NCBI GenBank assembly: GCA_037142915.1
Contig: JBAWZR010000046.1
Coordinates: forward strand, 1 to 8,557
DNA from: JBAWZR01 sp037142915
Lineage (GTDB): Bacteria; Patescibacteriota; Minisyncoccia; Moranbacterales; UBA1568
Reading direction: 5' to 3'
Length of the DNA: 8,557 nucleotides
Under the pieces are notes generated by a model that searched no databases, was not told where the DNA came from, and was given only the letters and a program-made list of their open reading frames with translations. A program made the position numbers and the translations under genes. Positions within the stretch are counted from its first letter, which is position 1; every line of letters starts with the position of its first letter. Shown piece by piece: positions 1-5,553 of this stretch.

Positions 1-325
1 AGGGCGCAACACGAAAGTATTGCTTCCAAAAGTCCGTCATATCCAATGTAAGCTCTCGTGTTTTTTGAACTCCCGCCTCAAGAAGATCGAGGAAGATTGG
101 TTCATTGGTATTGTAGGCGTAAGTGAAGTCGACACAACCTACTGAAACACCTGATGCCTTCAACATTTCATCTCTCAATAAACTCATTGATTTCCCAGCT
201 TCTCGCTCTGTGGTATCTATCCCATTCACATAAACTACTGTTGTCCGCTGAGTAGGACATCCAGCAAAAACTACACCTGGAAAAACCAGGGCCACAAGAA
301 ATAATGCCACTATTCGAATATTCAT
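1..325 (-). CDS. Exported protein, alpha/beta-hydrolase-like N-terminus (partial)
   Basis: This reading frame begins at the ATG at 325-323 and stays open for 108 codons to the window edge, so its C-terminus is missing. Residues 1-21 form a signal peptide: Arg4, a hydrophobic core (IVALFLVALVFPGVV), then VFA. Cleavage by signal peptidase I after Ala21 is likely. Cys23 could instead be lipidated, although Phe at -3 makes FAGC a poor lipobox. The mature part starts with strand-like TTVVYVNGIDTTEREA (28-43), resembling the first strand and oxyanion loop of secreted alpha/beta hydrolases that read YVNGI.NT; later YAYNTNEPIFLDLLE (69-83) also fits that family. The catalytic Ser/His would lie off the window, so activity is unproven. 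A Shine-Dalgarno sits 6 nt before the start, and the gene follows the 311-residue gene by 30 bp, so the two are probably cotranscribed. A competing TTG-started frame at 359-168 lacks these features. Confidence 0.8.
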   Translation of the reverse strand, partial: MNIRIVALFLVALVFPGVVFAGCPTQRTTVVYVNGIDTTEREAGKSMSLLRDEMLKASGVSVGCVDFTYAYNTNEPIFLDLLEAGVQKTRELTLDMTDFWKQYFRVAP

Positions 326-329
326 TTTC

Positions 330-336
330 CACCTCC
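330..336 (-). promoter_or_regulatory. Ribosome binding site of the left-edge exported protein
   Basis: On the minus strand the bases read GGAGGTG, followed by GAAA and the ATG at 325. It is the strongest Shine-Dalgarno match in the window. It fixes the start of the partial gene and argues against the overlapping TTG-started frame. Confidence 0.75.
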
Positions 337-355
337 ACTTCTTCAGTGTATTGGT

Positions 356-1291
356 TCAATTAGGAAGAGAGTCGGCATCGAAAATACAACTAGCTTTTCG
401 ATGAGCCAACAATTGATCGGAAGGTACCGGTACCGGCGTATTTCCTCCCATAAGACCATTCGCATCTGAATACACCCGACTTCTTTTGGGGGTATTAAGA
501 AATTGGACAATCAGATTGTCATCTGTCGCGTAAGCCGCTCGGAGATCTGCACCAAAAACATACTCGAGACATCCAAGCGATGTATCATTTTTAGCATTCG
601 CCCGCGTCTTCGTCTTATCCCCCGCATCACGGAGAAACAAGTTCAACGCTCGCGATTCTTGCTTCAAAGCCTCACGTTTTTTTGCTGAATCGGGATAGTT
701 AAACACAATATAACGGTCGATATCATCACGGACGCCATTGTTATCGAGATCAACTCCGAGCAGATCAATCTTGCCCGCTTCGCCCGGATCGGGGGGCAAT
801 GGAATAGATGAAATAGTGAGTGAAACGGAAAGTATATTAGAAAGAAAGATTTTTTTTGCACTCTTTCTTTCTGTATCTCCCTTTTTGTCTTTACCCTCAT
901 CTTCATTATCGTCTTGTTTAATTAAGACAATATCACCATTTACCACGCTCATGGGAAATGAGGCTGGAATGGTTGCTTTGAATGAGACTTGGACTTGCTC
1001 TCCTTGTTTCATTTTTTTGGGGAGTTTTACTTTTTCCGCACGGAGGATACCCACTATCGCACCAGTCACTTGCACGGCTACATGTTCCGTCTCAAATGTA
1101 CCTGGCCCGGTATTGCGCAGGGTCACGGTGAAGGTTTTGATTTCTCCTGGAGCAATGCTTGATGGATTGAGTTGATTCGGATTCCAAACGAGTCGCTTGG
1201 GGGCAGCCAAAGCAGCTCCGGTCACCGCCAGAAGCAGTAGGACGAGAACCCAACGAATGGAAGGATGTTTCTTAAAGATGTTCATATTCAT
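356..1291 (-). CDS. Secreted protein with Ig-like domain and Ca-loop-like motif
   Basis: This is a complete 311-residue exported protein. Residues 1-29 are a signal peptide: basic KKHPSIR, hydrophobic VLVLLLLAVTGA, then ALA with cleavage after Ala29. Residues about 36-125 look like an Ig-like/CARDB-type beta-sandwich (PSSIAPGEIKTFTVTLRNTGPG and alternating strands). Residues 126-147 are a charged, disordered linker. Residues 179-195 contain GVDLDNNGVRDDIDRYI, whose D-x-D-x-N-G-x-x-D spacing resembles a calcium loop of the dockerin or thrombospondin-3 kind. Mature Cys241 and Cys302 could form a disulfide. The C-terminal region (LNTPKR, SCIFDADSLPN) resembles a recurring family of uncharacterised secreted proteins carrying the NGVRDD(V/I)(E/D)RY signature. 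The start may be Met1 (3 nt after AGGGG) or Met3 at 1285 (9 nt after it, a better spacing). It sits 30 bp upstream of the hydrolase-like gene on the same strand. The molecular function is unknown. Confidence 0.85.
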   Translation of the reverse strand: MNMNIFKKHPSIRWVLVLLLLAVTGAALAAPKRLVWNPNQLNPSSIAPGEIKTFTVTLRNTGPGTFETEHVAVQVTGAIVGILRAEKVKLPKKMKQGEQVQVSFKATIPASFPMSVVNGDIVLIKQDDNEDEGKDKKGDTERKSAKKIFLSNILSVSLTISSIPLPPDPGEAGKIDLLGVDLDNNGVRDDIDRYIVFNYPDSAKKREALKQESRALNLFLRDAGDKTKTRANAKNDTSLGCLEYVFGADLRAAYATDDNLIVQFLNTPKRSRVYSDANGLMGGNTPVPVPSDQLLAHRKASCIFDADSLPN

Positions 1292-1322
1292 ATACCCCTA
1301 TTGTAGAGTAAATTGTGAAAAG

Positions 1323-1347
1323 AAAAAAGAGCAAATGCTCATTTTTT
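1323..1347. terminator. Symmetric A-tract/hairpin/T-tract, weak terminator or attenuator
   Basis: On either strand the layout is six A, a short stem GAGC with a 4-base loop (ATTT or AAAT) and GCTC, then six T. A single unpaired base lies between the A-tract and the stem on one side. With only four G/C-containing pairs extended by A-T pairs, it is a weak intrinsic terminator but it is symmetric. It lies within the transcript expected from the promoter at 1421-1449 and before the start of the 311-residue gene. It could end a short RNA, attenuate the operon, or stop plus-strand read-through. Confidence 0.45.
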
Positions 1348-1349
1348 AG

Positions 1350-1394
1350 CTACAAGCTTCTTCCTTGGCTGCCTTCCTGGTGTTTCGATTCCAT
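1350..1394 (-). other. Possible 14-codon leader ORF
   Basis: The minus strand reads AAGGA, AA, then ATG and fourteen codons (MESKHQEGSQGRSL) ending in TAG. It lies between the promoter at 1421-1449 and the hairpin at 1323-1347, the position a leader peptide would occupy. The 2-nt spacing is short, though argS in this window has the same spacing. The peptide has no run of a single amino acid, so classical attenuation is not indicated. The purine-rich stretch holds near-repeated SD-like sequences (CCAGGAAG, CCAAGGAAG). It may be a chance ORF. Confidence 0.2.
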
Positions 1395-1420
1395 TTTCCT
1401 TGTTAACGAACTTGGTTTGG

Positions 1421-1449
1421 ATAGTATCAGGAGAGGGTGGGGTTGTCAA
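1421..1449 (-). promoter_or_regulatory. Sigma70-type promoter with extended -10
   Basis: Read on the minus strand, a perfect -35 TTGACA (1449-1444) is followed by exactly 17 bp and TACTAT (1426-1421), preceded by TGA as an extended -10. Transcription should begin near 1414. It lies 37 bp past the stop of the permease gene and about 125 bp before the 311-residue gene, so it most likely drives the two-gene exported-protein unit or a small RNA ending at the 1323-1347 hairpin. It is the best promoter match in the window. Confidence 0.65.
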
Positions 1450-1486
1450 GTGGATATCGATACATCTCCATAAAATTTTCCCAATT

Positions 1487-2740
1487 CTACTCTGATCTGA
1501 TCGCTTGAAGGGGTGAAATTTTGGATGCTTTCCACGCCGGGTACACGCCGAACACGAGCCCGGCCACGAGCGCGAACCCGAGTGAGAAAACGACATTTCC
1601 CCAAGCGAGCGCGAAACCGACTTTGATTCCCATCGATTGGACTACCGTGAAAGCGCCCCACACCAAAACGATTGCAAGGATCAATCCGATCAATCCACCC
1701 AACAACGCCACGCCAGCGGCCTCGAGCAAAAACTGGCGGAGGATATCTTTGTCCCGCGCGCCGACTGCTTTACGCAGACCAATCTCTGTCGTGCGTTCCG
1801 CCACCGCCACGAACATCACATTGAGTATTCCCACGCCACTCACGCACAACGATATCGATGCCAACGCCGTCAATAATATCTGCACCGCATTGAATACCGT
1901 CTCCACCGTCTTCTTGGCCTCCGCGATCGTCGTCACCGCGAAGTCATCGTTTTTCGGATCAGTGATATCATGCCGGTCGCGTAGGAGCATGCGGATATCC
2001 TCAGCGGTCGATTCAGCCTTACTCATATCCGCCACTTTGCTCATCAGCATGGCCACATAGTCGACACCGAGTACTTTCTTCTGCAGGGTCGTCACGGGAA
2101 TATAGATAAAATCATCGAAGCTCACGAAGCCCGTCGAACCCCGCTCCGCCAACACGCCGATCACCCGATAACTCTGATCCTTGATCTTGATCGTCTGCCC
2201 GACCGCCGGCTGATCGGGAAAAAAAGTCTTGCGCACACCCGAGCCGAGTACCGCCACATTGGCCGCCGACATATCTTCTTCTTCCGTATAAAAATTTCCC
2301 TCCGTTATTTTTGTCCCTTGATCCACCACTGGCGCCTGCCAGCCCGCCCCGAAGAGCATCACTCGCTTGGTCGTGTCCTCGTGCGTCGCCAACTCCTGCC
2401 CGATGGAACCGCCATACCACGCCACGACATTCGGCAATTTGGCCACGGCCTTGCCATCATCCTGCGTCAGTGTCGTGATCTGAATCCCCTGCGCCAGGCC
2501 GGTCGCGTTAGCGGTCGAGTTCTTGTCCGTCGACGGCACTTTGACTTCGGTCTGGATGATGTCACTGCCGAAGCTTTCGATCTGTCCATTTACAAATCGC
2601 TTCAACCCATCGCCCAGAGACAACACCGAGAAAACCGCCACCGTCCCAATGATGATTCCTGACAAAGTCAAAAGCGTCCGCAAACCATTGGCGGTAATAC
2701 TCTTCCAAGCGAAACGCACGGATAAAATTATTTCTTGCAT
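1487..2740 (-). CDS. MacB/FtsX-family ABC transporter permease
   Basis: This is a complete 417-residue membrane subunit of an ABC transporter of the MacB/LolC/FtsX type, in which the membrane helices couple cytoplasmic ATP hydrolysis to movement of an extracytoplasmic domain. Transmembrane helix 1 spans about 21-42. A large external MacB-type core follows at about 45-280 (SFGSDIIQTEV, AVLGSGVRKTFF, IKIKDQSYRVIGVL). Helices 2-4 are at about 286-312, 338-366 and 380-402. The coupling segment ERTTEIGLRKAVGARDKDI (315-333) and the terminal PAWKASKISPLQAIRSE are family hallmarks, and the length is typical. No ATPase or membrane-fusion gene adjoins it, so its partner must be encoded elsewhere. The substrate cannot be told: the family includes macrolide and peptide exporters, lipoprotein release systems and mechanotransmitters. 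There is no Shine-Dalgarno, and the predicted transcript starts at or next to the ATG. Confidence 0.93.
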   Translation of the reverse strand: MQEIILSVRFAWKSITANGLRTLLTLSGIIIGTVAVFSVLSLGDGLKRFVNGQIESFGSDIIQTEVKVPSTDKNSTANATGLAQGIQITTLTQDDGKAVAKLPNVVAWYGGSIGQELATHEDTTKRVMLFGAGWQAPVVDQGTKITEGNFYTEEEDMSAANVAVLGSGVRKTFFPDQPAVGQTIKIKDQSYRVIGVLAERGSTGFVSFDDFIYIPVTTLQKKVLGVDYVAMLMSKVADMSKAESTAEDIRMLLRDRHDITDPKNDDFAVTTIAEAKKTVETVFNAVQILLTALASISLCVSGVGILNVMFVAVAERTTEIGLRKAVGARDKDILRQFLLEAAGVALLGGLIGLILAIVLVWGAFTVVQSMGIKVGFALAWGNVVFSLGFALVAGLVFGVYPAWKASKISPLQAIRSE

Positions 2741-2753
2741 ATATTCTATTGTA
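2741..2753 (-). promoter_or_regulatory. Extended -10 promoter, leaderless permease transcript
   Basis: On the minus strand TGG precedes TACAAT (2753-2748), an extended -10, followed by 7 bases and then the permease ATG. Initiation about 7 nt after the -10 falls on or beside the start codon, leaving no room for a Shine-Dalgarno, and none is present. No good -35 was found at 17 bp spacing. Confidence 0.5.
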
Positions 2754-2791
2754 CCACGCCAGCATTCAGAGTCTGGACAAAAGTAAAAATC

Positions 2792-2797
2792 TATACT
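2792..2797 (+). promoter_or_regulatory. Candidate -10 box for the 138-residue gene
   Basis: TATACT is the same -10 sequence seen ahead of recG. It lies about 65 bp before the ATG at 2863, giving an expected leader of roughly 60 nt. The -35 is doubtful: TGGACA at 2774-2779 resembles TTGACA but is only 12 bp away. The site is back to back with the permease promoter in the 122-bp divergent region. Confidence 0.4.
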
Positions 2798-2850
2798 ATG
2801 CTCACAGTAAGAAAATCACGAGTAACATAAGGCATCCGCCCCTCGATGAT

Positions 2851-2854
2851 GGAG
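2851..2854 (+). promoter_or_regulatory. Ribosome binding site deciding the 138-residue start
   Basis: GGAG lies 8 nt before the ATG at 2863. It supports that start over the in-frame TTG at 2749, which overlaps the divergent permease promoter and would add 38 residues upstream of the predicted transcription start. Confidence 0.6.
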
Positions 2855-2862
2855 TAAGTATC

Positions 2863-3279
2863 ATGAATGAACGAGAAAAAAATCTGATTTCCAGAATTCT
2901 GGAAATCGGGCCACAGAACATAGGTGAGTTTCTTGAGTTACTTAAAATCAAAGAGAGCTCTATAATAGAACTTCTCCCTGTGTATGCGTATGTCCTTGCC
3001 CACGGGGATGGGTCACTCTTTATCTGCTTCCCAACACGAAGCAAAAATATAACCTTGAAAATACCGGAAGGTCAATGGAGTTATTGCTGTCCTTCATTTG
3101 AAACACTCAAAGAAAAGATGGCTATCCAAAAGTCAGGTGGTAAACTTCCAAAAATCCTCTCTGGACGATTCTTCTACCCGAGCCTCTATAAAAAAGAAAT
3201 CTACAAGCGAACAGTCATTTTTCAATTCATAGGTAAAGAAAGCGATCTGCTTCCCATCTGTGTGATAAAATTTTCTTAA
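2863..3279 (+). CDS. Hypothetical protein, 138 residues
   Basis: I do not recognise this protein. It starts at the ATG preceded by GGAG. Residues 5-47 look largely helical (LISRILEIGPQNIGEFLELL, then SSIIELLPVYAYVLAHG) and could be a helical or winged-helix-like module, but no recognition-helix signature is clear. The rest seems mixed alpha/beta, with an aromatic segment FFYPSLYKKEIYKRTVIFQF (103-122) and a hydrophobic C-terminus. It contains four Cys (55, 75, 76, 133) and is basic, with no signal peptide or membrane helix, so it is probably cytoplasmic. A sampled 60-base stretch (3061-3120) has 23 G+C against 39 in a sampled stretch of recG (4441-4500), so composition differs from its neighbours. 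It is monocistronic, flanked by its own candidate promoter and a strong terminator. A perfect palindrome covers codons 8-15. Separate transfer or relaxed selection are both possible. Confidence 0.7.
   Translation: MNEREKNLISRILEIGPQNIGEFLELLKIKESSIIELLPVYAYVLAHGDGSLFICFPTRSKNITLKIPEGQWSYCCPSFETLKEKMAIQKSGGKLPKILSGRFFYPSLYKKEIYKRTVIFQFIGKESDLLPICVIKFS
2886..2907. repeat. Perfect 22-bp palindrome at the start of the 138-residue gene
   Basis: The half-site GATTTCCAGAA is followed immediately by its exact reverse complement, centred on an EcoRI-type GAATTC. It begins 23 nt after the A of the ATG and encodes ISRILEI and one flanking base each side of that run. In RNA it could fold into a 9-bp stem with an AATT loop; in DNA it has the symmetry of an operator for a dimeric protein. 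Confidence 0.8.
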
Positions 3280-3311
3280 GCTTATTATAGTTTATTGCAA
3301 TAGAAATAAAA

Positions 3312-3346
3312 ACTCGCGACCATAATGGCTCGCGGGTGTTTTTTTT
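3312..3346 (+). terminator. Rho-independent terminator after the 138-residue gene
   Basis: The left arm ACTCGCGACC pairs with GGCTCGCGGGT across the loop ATAAT, with one bulged C and one T-G pair, and is followed by G and eight T. It ends transcription of the upstream gene 33 bp after its stop. The recG -10 box begins directly after the T-run. Confidence 0.85.
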
Positions 3347-3354
3347 GCTATACT
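3346..3354 (+). promoter_or_regulatory. Extended -10 promoter of recG
   Basis: TGC followed by TATACT (3349-3354) is an extended -10 abutting the terminator T-run. A second TATACT occurs at 3360-3365. The 17-bp-spaced -35 position (TGGCTC) lies inside the terminator stem and is poor. Initiation would give a leader of about 5 to 17 nt, and no Shine-Dalgarno precedes the recG ATG. Confidence 0.5.
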
Positions 3355-3377
3355 GCCCGTATACTGACAGAAAACCT

Positions 3378-5504
3378 ATGATCACCCTCCAAGCGCCGCT
3401 CGACAGCCTCACCTCCATCAAAAAACCCACCCTCGCCCGATTGAAACACCTAGATATCGAGACGGTGGAGGATTTGTTGCGCCATTTCCCCACTCGTTAC
3501 GATGATTATTCCCTCCTCAAACCGATCGCCGAGGTGAGCGTGGATGAATTGGCGAGCTTCGAGGGCGTAGTCAGCAGCACCAACACCGCACGGTCGTTCC
3601 AAAAAAAACTCCCCATCACCAACCTCATACTCAGAGATGATGCCGGTGATGAAATCCGTGCTATCTGGTTCAATCAACCATTCCTCGCACAATCGTTTAA
3701 GGTCGGTATGCGCATCCGCCTCAGTGGCAAAGTCGAGAGCGACAAAAACGGCCTCCTCCTCAAGAGTCCCGCCTGGGAAGTCGCCTCGCGCCAACACACG
3801 CACACCGCCCGGCTCGTACCTGTCTACCCCGAGACCCTCGGCATCACATCCAAGTTCTTCCGCTGGCAGATCGAAATCGTTTTCAAAAAAAATCCCCGCA
3901 TCCCCGACCCGATGCCCGCCGAACTCCTCGAGAAACTCCACCTCCCCACGCTCGCTCACGCCTTCCAAATGATCCATCGACCGGAGAGTGAGAATGATTA
4001 CCTCGTGGCTCGCAAACGCTTCGCTTGGGACGAGATATTCCTCATGCAACTCCGCGCGCTCCAGGTAAAAAATCAGTGGGACAGCGAGAAGTCGTGCCCG
4101 ATTCCGCTCGATGCACAGACGCAAAAAACATTTCTTGGAACACTCCCCTTCACACTCACGAATGCGCAACAACACGCCATCAATACTATTGCCATCGACC
4201 TCGCTCAACCAAAACCGATGAACCGACTCTTGAACGGTGATGTTGGCAGTGGCAAAACCATCGTCGCCGCCACATCGATGCTCCAGGTAGCCAGTGCTGG
4301 CTTTCAGGCTGTCATCCTCGCCCCGACCGAAGTCCTCGCACGCCAACACTTCGAGAGTCTGCGCACACTCTTCACTGGTCAGCCCTTCGATGTGTGCCTC
4401 CTCACCGCGAGCTACAAAATCCTCGGCACCGAAACCGTCAAACGCGAAACCCTCGTCGCCGCTATCCGACAGGGCATCCCGCGCATCATCATCGCCACCC
4501 ACGCCCTCCTGCAGAAGGACATTCGTTTTCATAACCTCGCCCTCATCATCATCGACGAACAACATCGCTTCGGCGTCAACCAGCGCGCCTTCCTCCAGCA
4601 ATCCGCTGCCAATATCAACGATGGCCTGCCAAGTGTCGTGCCGCACTTCCTCACGATGACCGCGACCCCCATCCCGCGTACGCTCGCGCTCGCGTTCTTC
4701 GGCAACCTCGATGTCTCACTCTTGAATGAGATGCCTGCCAAACGCATCCCCATCGTCACCAAGATTGCCCACAATAACGCCGACCGAGCAATTGTTTACG
4801 ATTTTATCCGCAAAGAAATCAAAAAAGGCCGTCAAGCCTTCGTCATCCTCCCGCTCGTCGAAGTCTCAGAGAAACTCGTCGACATCAAAGCCGCCGTCGC
4901 CGAACACGCCCGCCTCTCCAAAGATATTTTTCCCGATCTCAAACTCGGACTCCTGCACGGCAAAGTAAAATCCAAAGACAAGGAGCAGATTATGGCCGAC
5001 TTCAAGAATAAAAAATACGATATCCTCGTGGCAACATCGGTCATCGAAGTGGGCATCGACATTCCCAATGCGTCTGTCATCCTCATCGAGGAAGCCGATC
5101 GTTTTGGTCTCGCACAACTTCACCAGTTCCGCGGTCGTGTCGGGCGTGGCGTTCACGCTTCCTATTGTTTCCTCCTCCCTGGCACAAAGAATACCACCCC
5201 GCAAATCCCGACAAGTCGGAACGCGGGACAAGTAGAAAACACCCGCCTCTCCGCTCTCGAAAAAACCAATAACGGTTTCGAACTGGCCGAAGCCGACCTC
5301 AAGCTCCGTGGCCCAGGTTCGCTCTTCGGCACGCGCCAATCCGGTCTCTCCGATATGGCGATGGCCAGCCTCGGCAATATCCGCCTCGTCTCACTGGCTC
5401 GCGATGAAGCCACCACCCTCCTCGCCGCCGACCCATCCCTCGCCGAGCACCCGCTCCTCGCCCAAGCCCTCACCCGCTTCGACGAGCAGATTCATTTGGA
5501 ATAA
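3378..5504 (+). CDS. recG: ATP-dependent DNA helicase RecG
   Basis: RecG is a superfamily 2 DNA translocase that remodels stalled replication forks and Holliday junctions. The product has 708 residues, against about 690 for typical RecG. The wedge/OB domain lies at about 55-135. Helicase motifs follow in order: Walker A GDVGSGKT (287-294), APTEVLARQH (315-324), DEQHRFG (393-399), MTATPIPRT (427-435), HGKVKSKDKE (527-536), ATSVIEVGIDIP (552-563) and QFRGRVGRG (583-591). The C-terminal GFELAEADLKLRGPGSLFGT and QSG (633-656) are the RecG translocation region. All key residues appear present, so it should be active. I chose ATG 3378; an in-frame GTG at 3336 lies inside the terminator. Residues about 601-622 form an unusually long loop, encoded largely by a palindrome (5198-5227). 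Codons end strongly in C. The GH1 gene follows 49 bp later with no terminator between. Confidence 0.97.
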   Translation: MITLQAPLDSLTSIKKPTLARLKHLDIETVEDLLRHFPTRYDDYSLLKPIAEVSVDELASFEGVVSSTNTARSFQKKLPITNLILRDDAGDEIRAIWFNQPFLAQSFKVGMRIRLSGKVESDKNGLLLKSPAWEVASRQHTHTARLVPVYPETLGITSKFFRWQIEIVFKKNPRIPDPMPAELLEKLHLPTLAHAFQMIHRPESENDYLVARKRFAWDEIFLMQLRALQVKNQWDSEKSCPIPLDAQTQKTFLGTLPFTLTNAQQHAINTIAIDLAQPKPMNRLLNGDVGSGKTIVAATSMLQVASAGFQAVILAPTEVLARQHFESLRTLFTGQPFDVCLLTASYKILGTETVKRETLVAAIRQGIPRIIIATHALLQKDIRFHNLALIIIDEQHRFGVNQRAFLQQSAANINDGLPSVVPHFLTMTATPIPRTLALAFFGNLDVSLLNEMPAKRIPIVTKIAHNNADRAIVYDFIRKEIKKGRQAFVILPLVEVSEKLVDIKAAVAEHARLSKDIFPDLKLGLLHGKVKSKDKEQIMADFKNKKYDILVATSVIEVGIDIPNASVILIEEADRFGLAQLHQFRGRVGRGVHASYCFLLPGTKNTTPQIPTSRNAGQVENTRLSALEKTNNGFELAEADLKLRGPGSLFGTRQSGLSDMAMASLGNIRLVSLARDEATTLLAADPSLAEHPLLAQALTRFDEQIHLE
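5198..5227. repeat. Palindromic element inserted in frame in recG
   Basis: Nested inverted repeats are visible: outer CCCGC (5198-5202) with GCGGG (5223-5227), and inner CCGAC (5208-5212) with GTCGG (5215-5219) around AA. A third arm pair, TCCCG (5206-5210) and CGGGA (5224-5228), could fold alternatively. GACAAGT occurs twice (5209 region and 5226 region). In the recG frame the segment encodes about PQIPTSRNAG, in a loop that I recall as shorter in other RecG proteins. It looks like a small palindromic repeat of the kind that can insert in coding sequence. Confidence 0.5.
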
Positions 5505-5553
5505 AAGAAATACAAAACAATCAATTTTAAAATCACTTGCCACAAAAAACGCT

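Noticed and set aside
276..290. Inverted repeat CCTGG-AAAAA-CCAGG
   Set aside because: A 5-bp stem inside the signal-peptide coding region, with no U-run or conserved context; arms this short are expected by chance.
168..359. 63-codon minus-strand frame at the left end
   Set aside because: It starts at TTG with no Shine-Dalgarno and overlaps the frame that has a signal peptide, GGAGGTG and family-like sequence. The latter is the real gene.
771..799. Inverted repeat TTGCCC/GGGCAA with inner CCCG/CGGG
   Set aside because: It encodes the PLPPDPGEAGKI stretch that appears to belong to the protein family itself, so the symmetry is probably incidental.
1339..1596. 85-codon minus-strand frame past the end of the permease gene
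   Set aside because: Most of it is an out-of-frame shadow of the permease. Its basic tail (PGRQPRKKLVAKK) looks coding-like, but no start codon follows the promoter at 1421-1449, so I did not call it.
3336..3377. GTG-started N-terminal extension of RecG
   Set aside because: It would begin inside the upstream terminator and ahead of the predicted transcription start; RecG similarity begins at ATG 3378.
3450..4646. Long (398-codon) minus-strand open frame opposite recG
   Set aside because: The product is a run of Asp/Glu/Gly-rich sequence without motifs and mirrors the C-ending codons of recG, which carries all helicase motifs on the plus strand. It is a composition shadow.
5308..5553. 82-codon N-terminal extension of the GH1 frame within recG
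   Set aside because: It is the +1-type shadow of the recG 3' end, and GH1 similarity begins right after the ATG at 5554.
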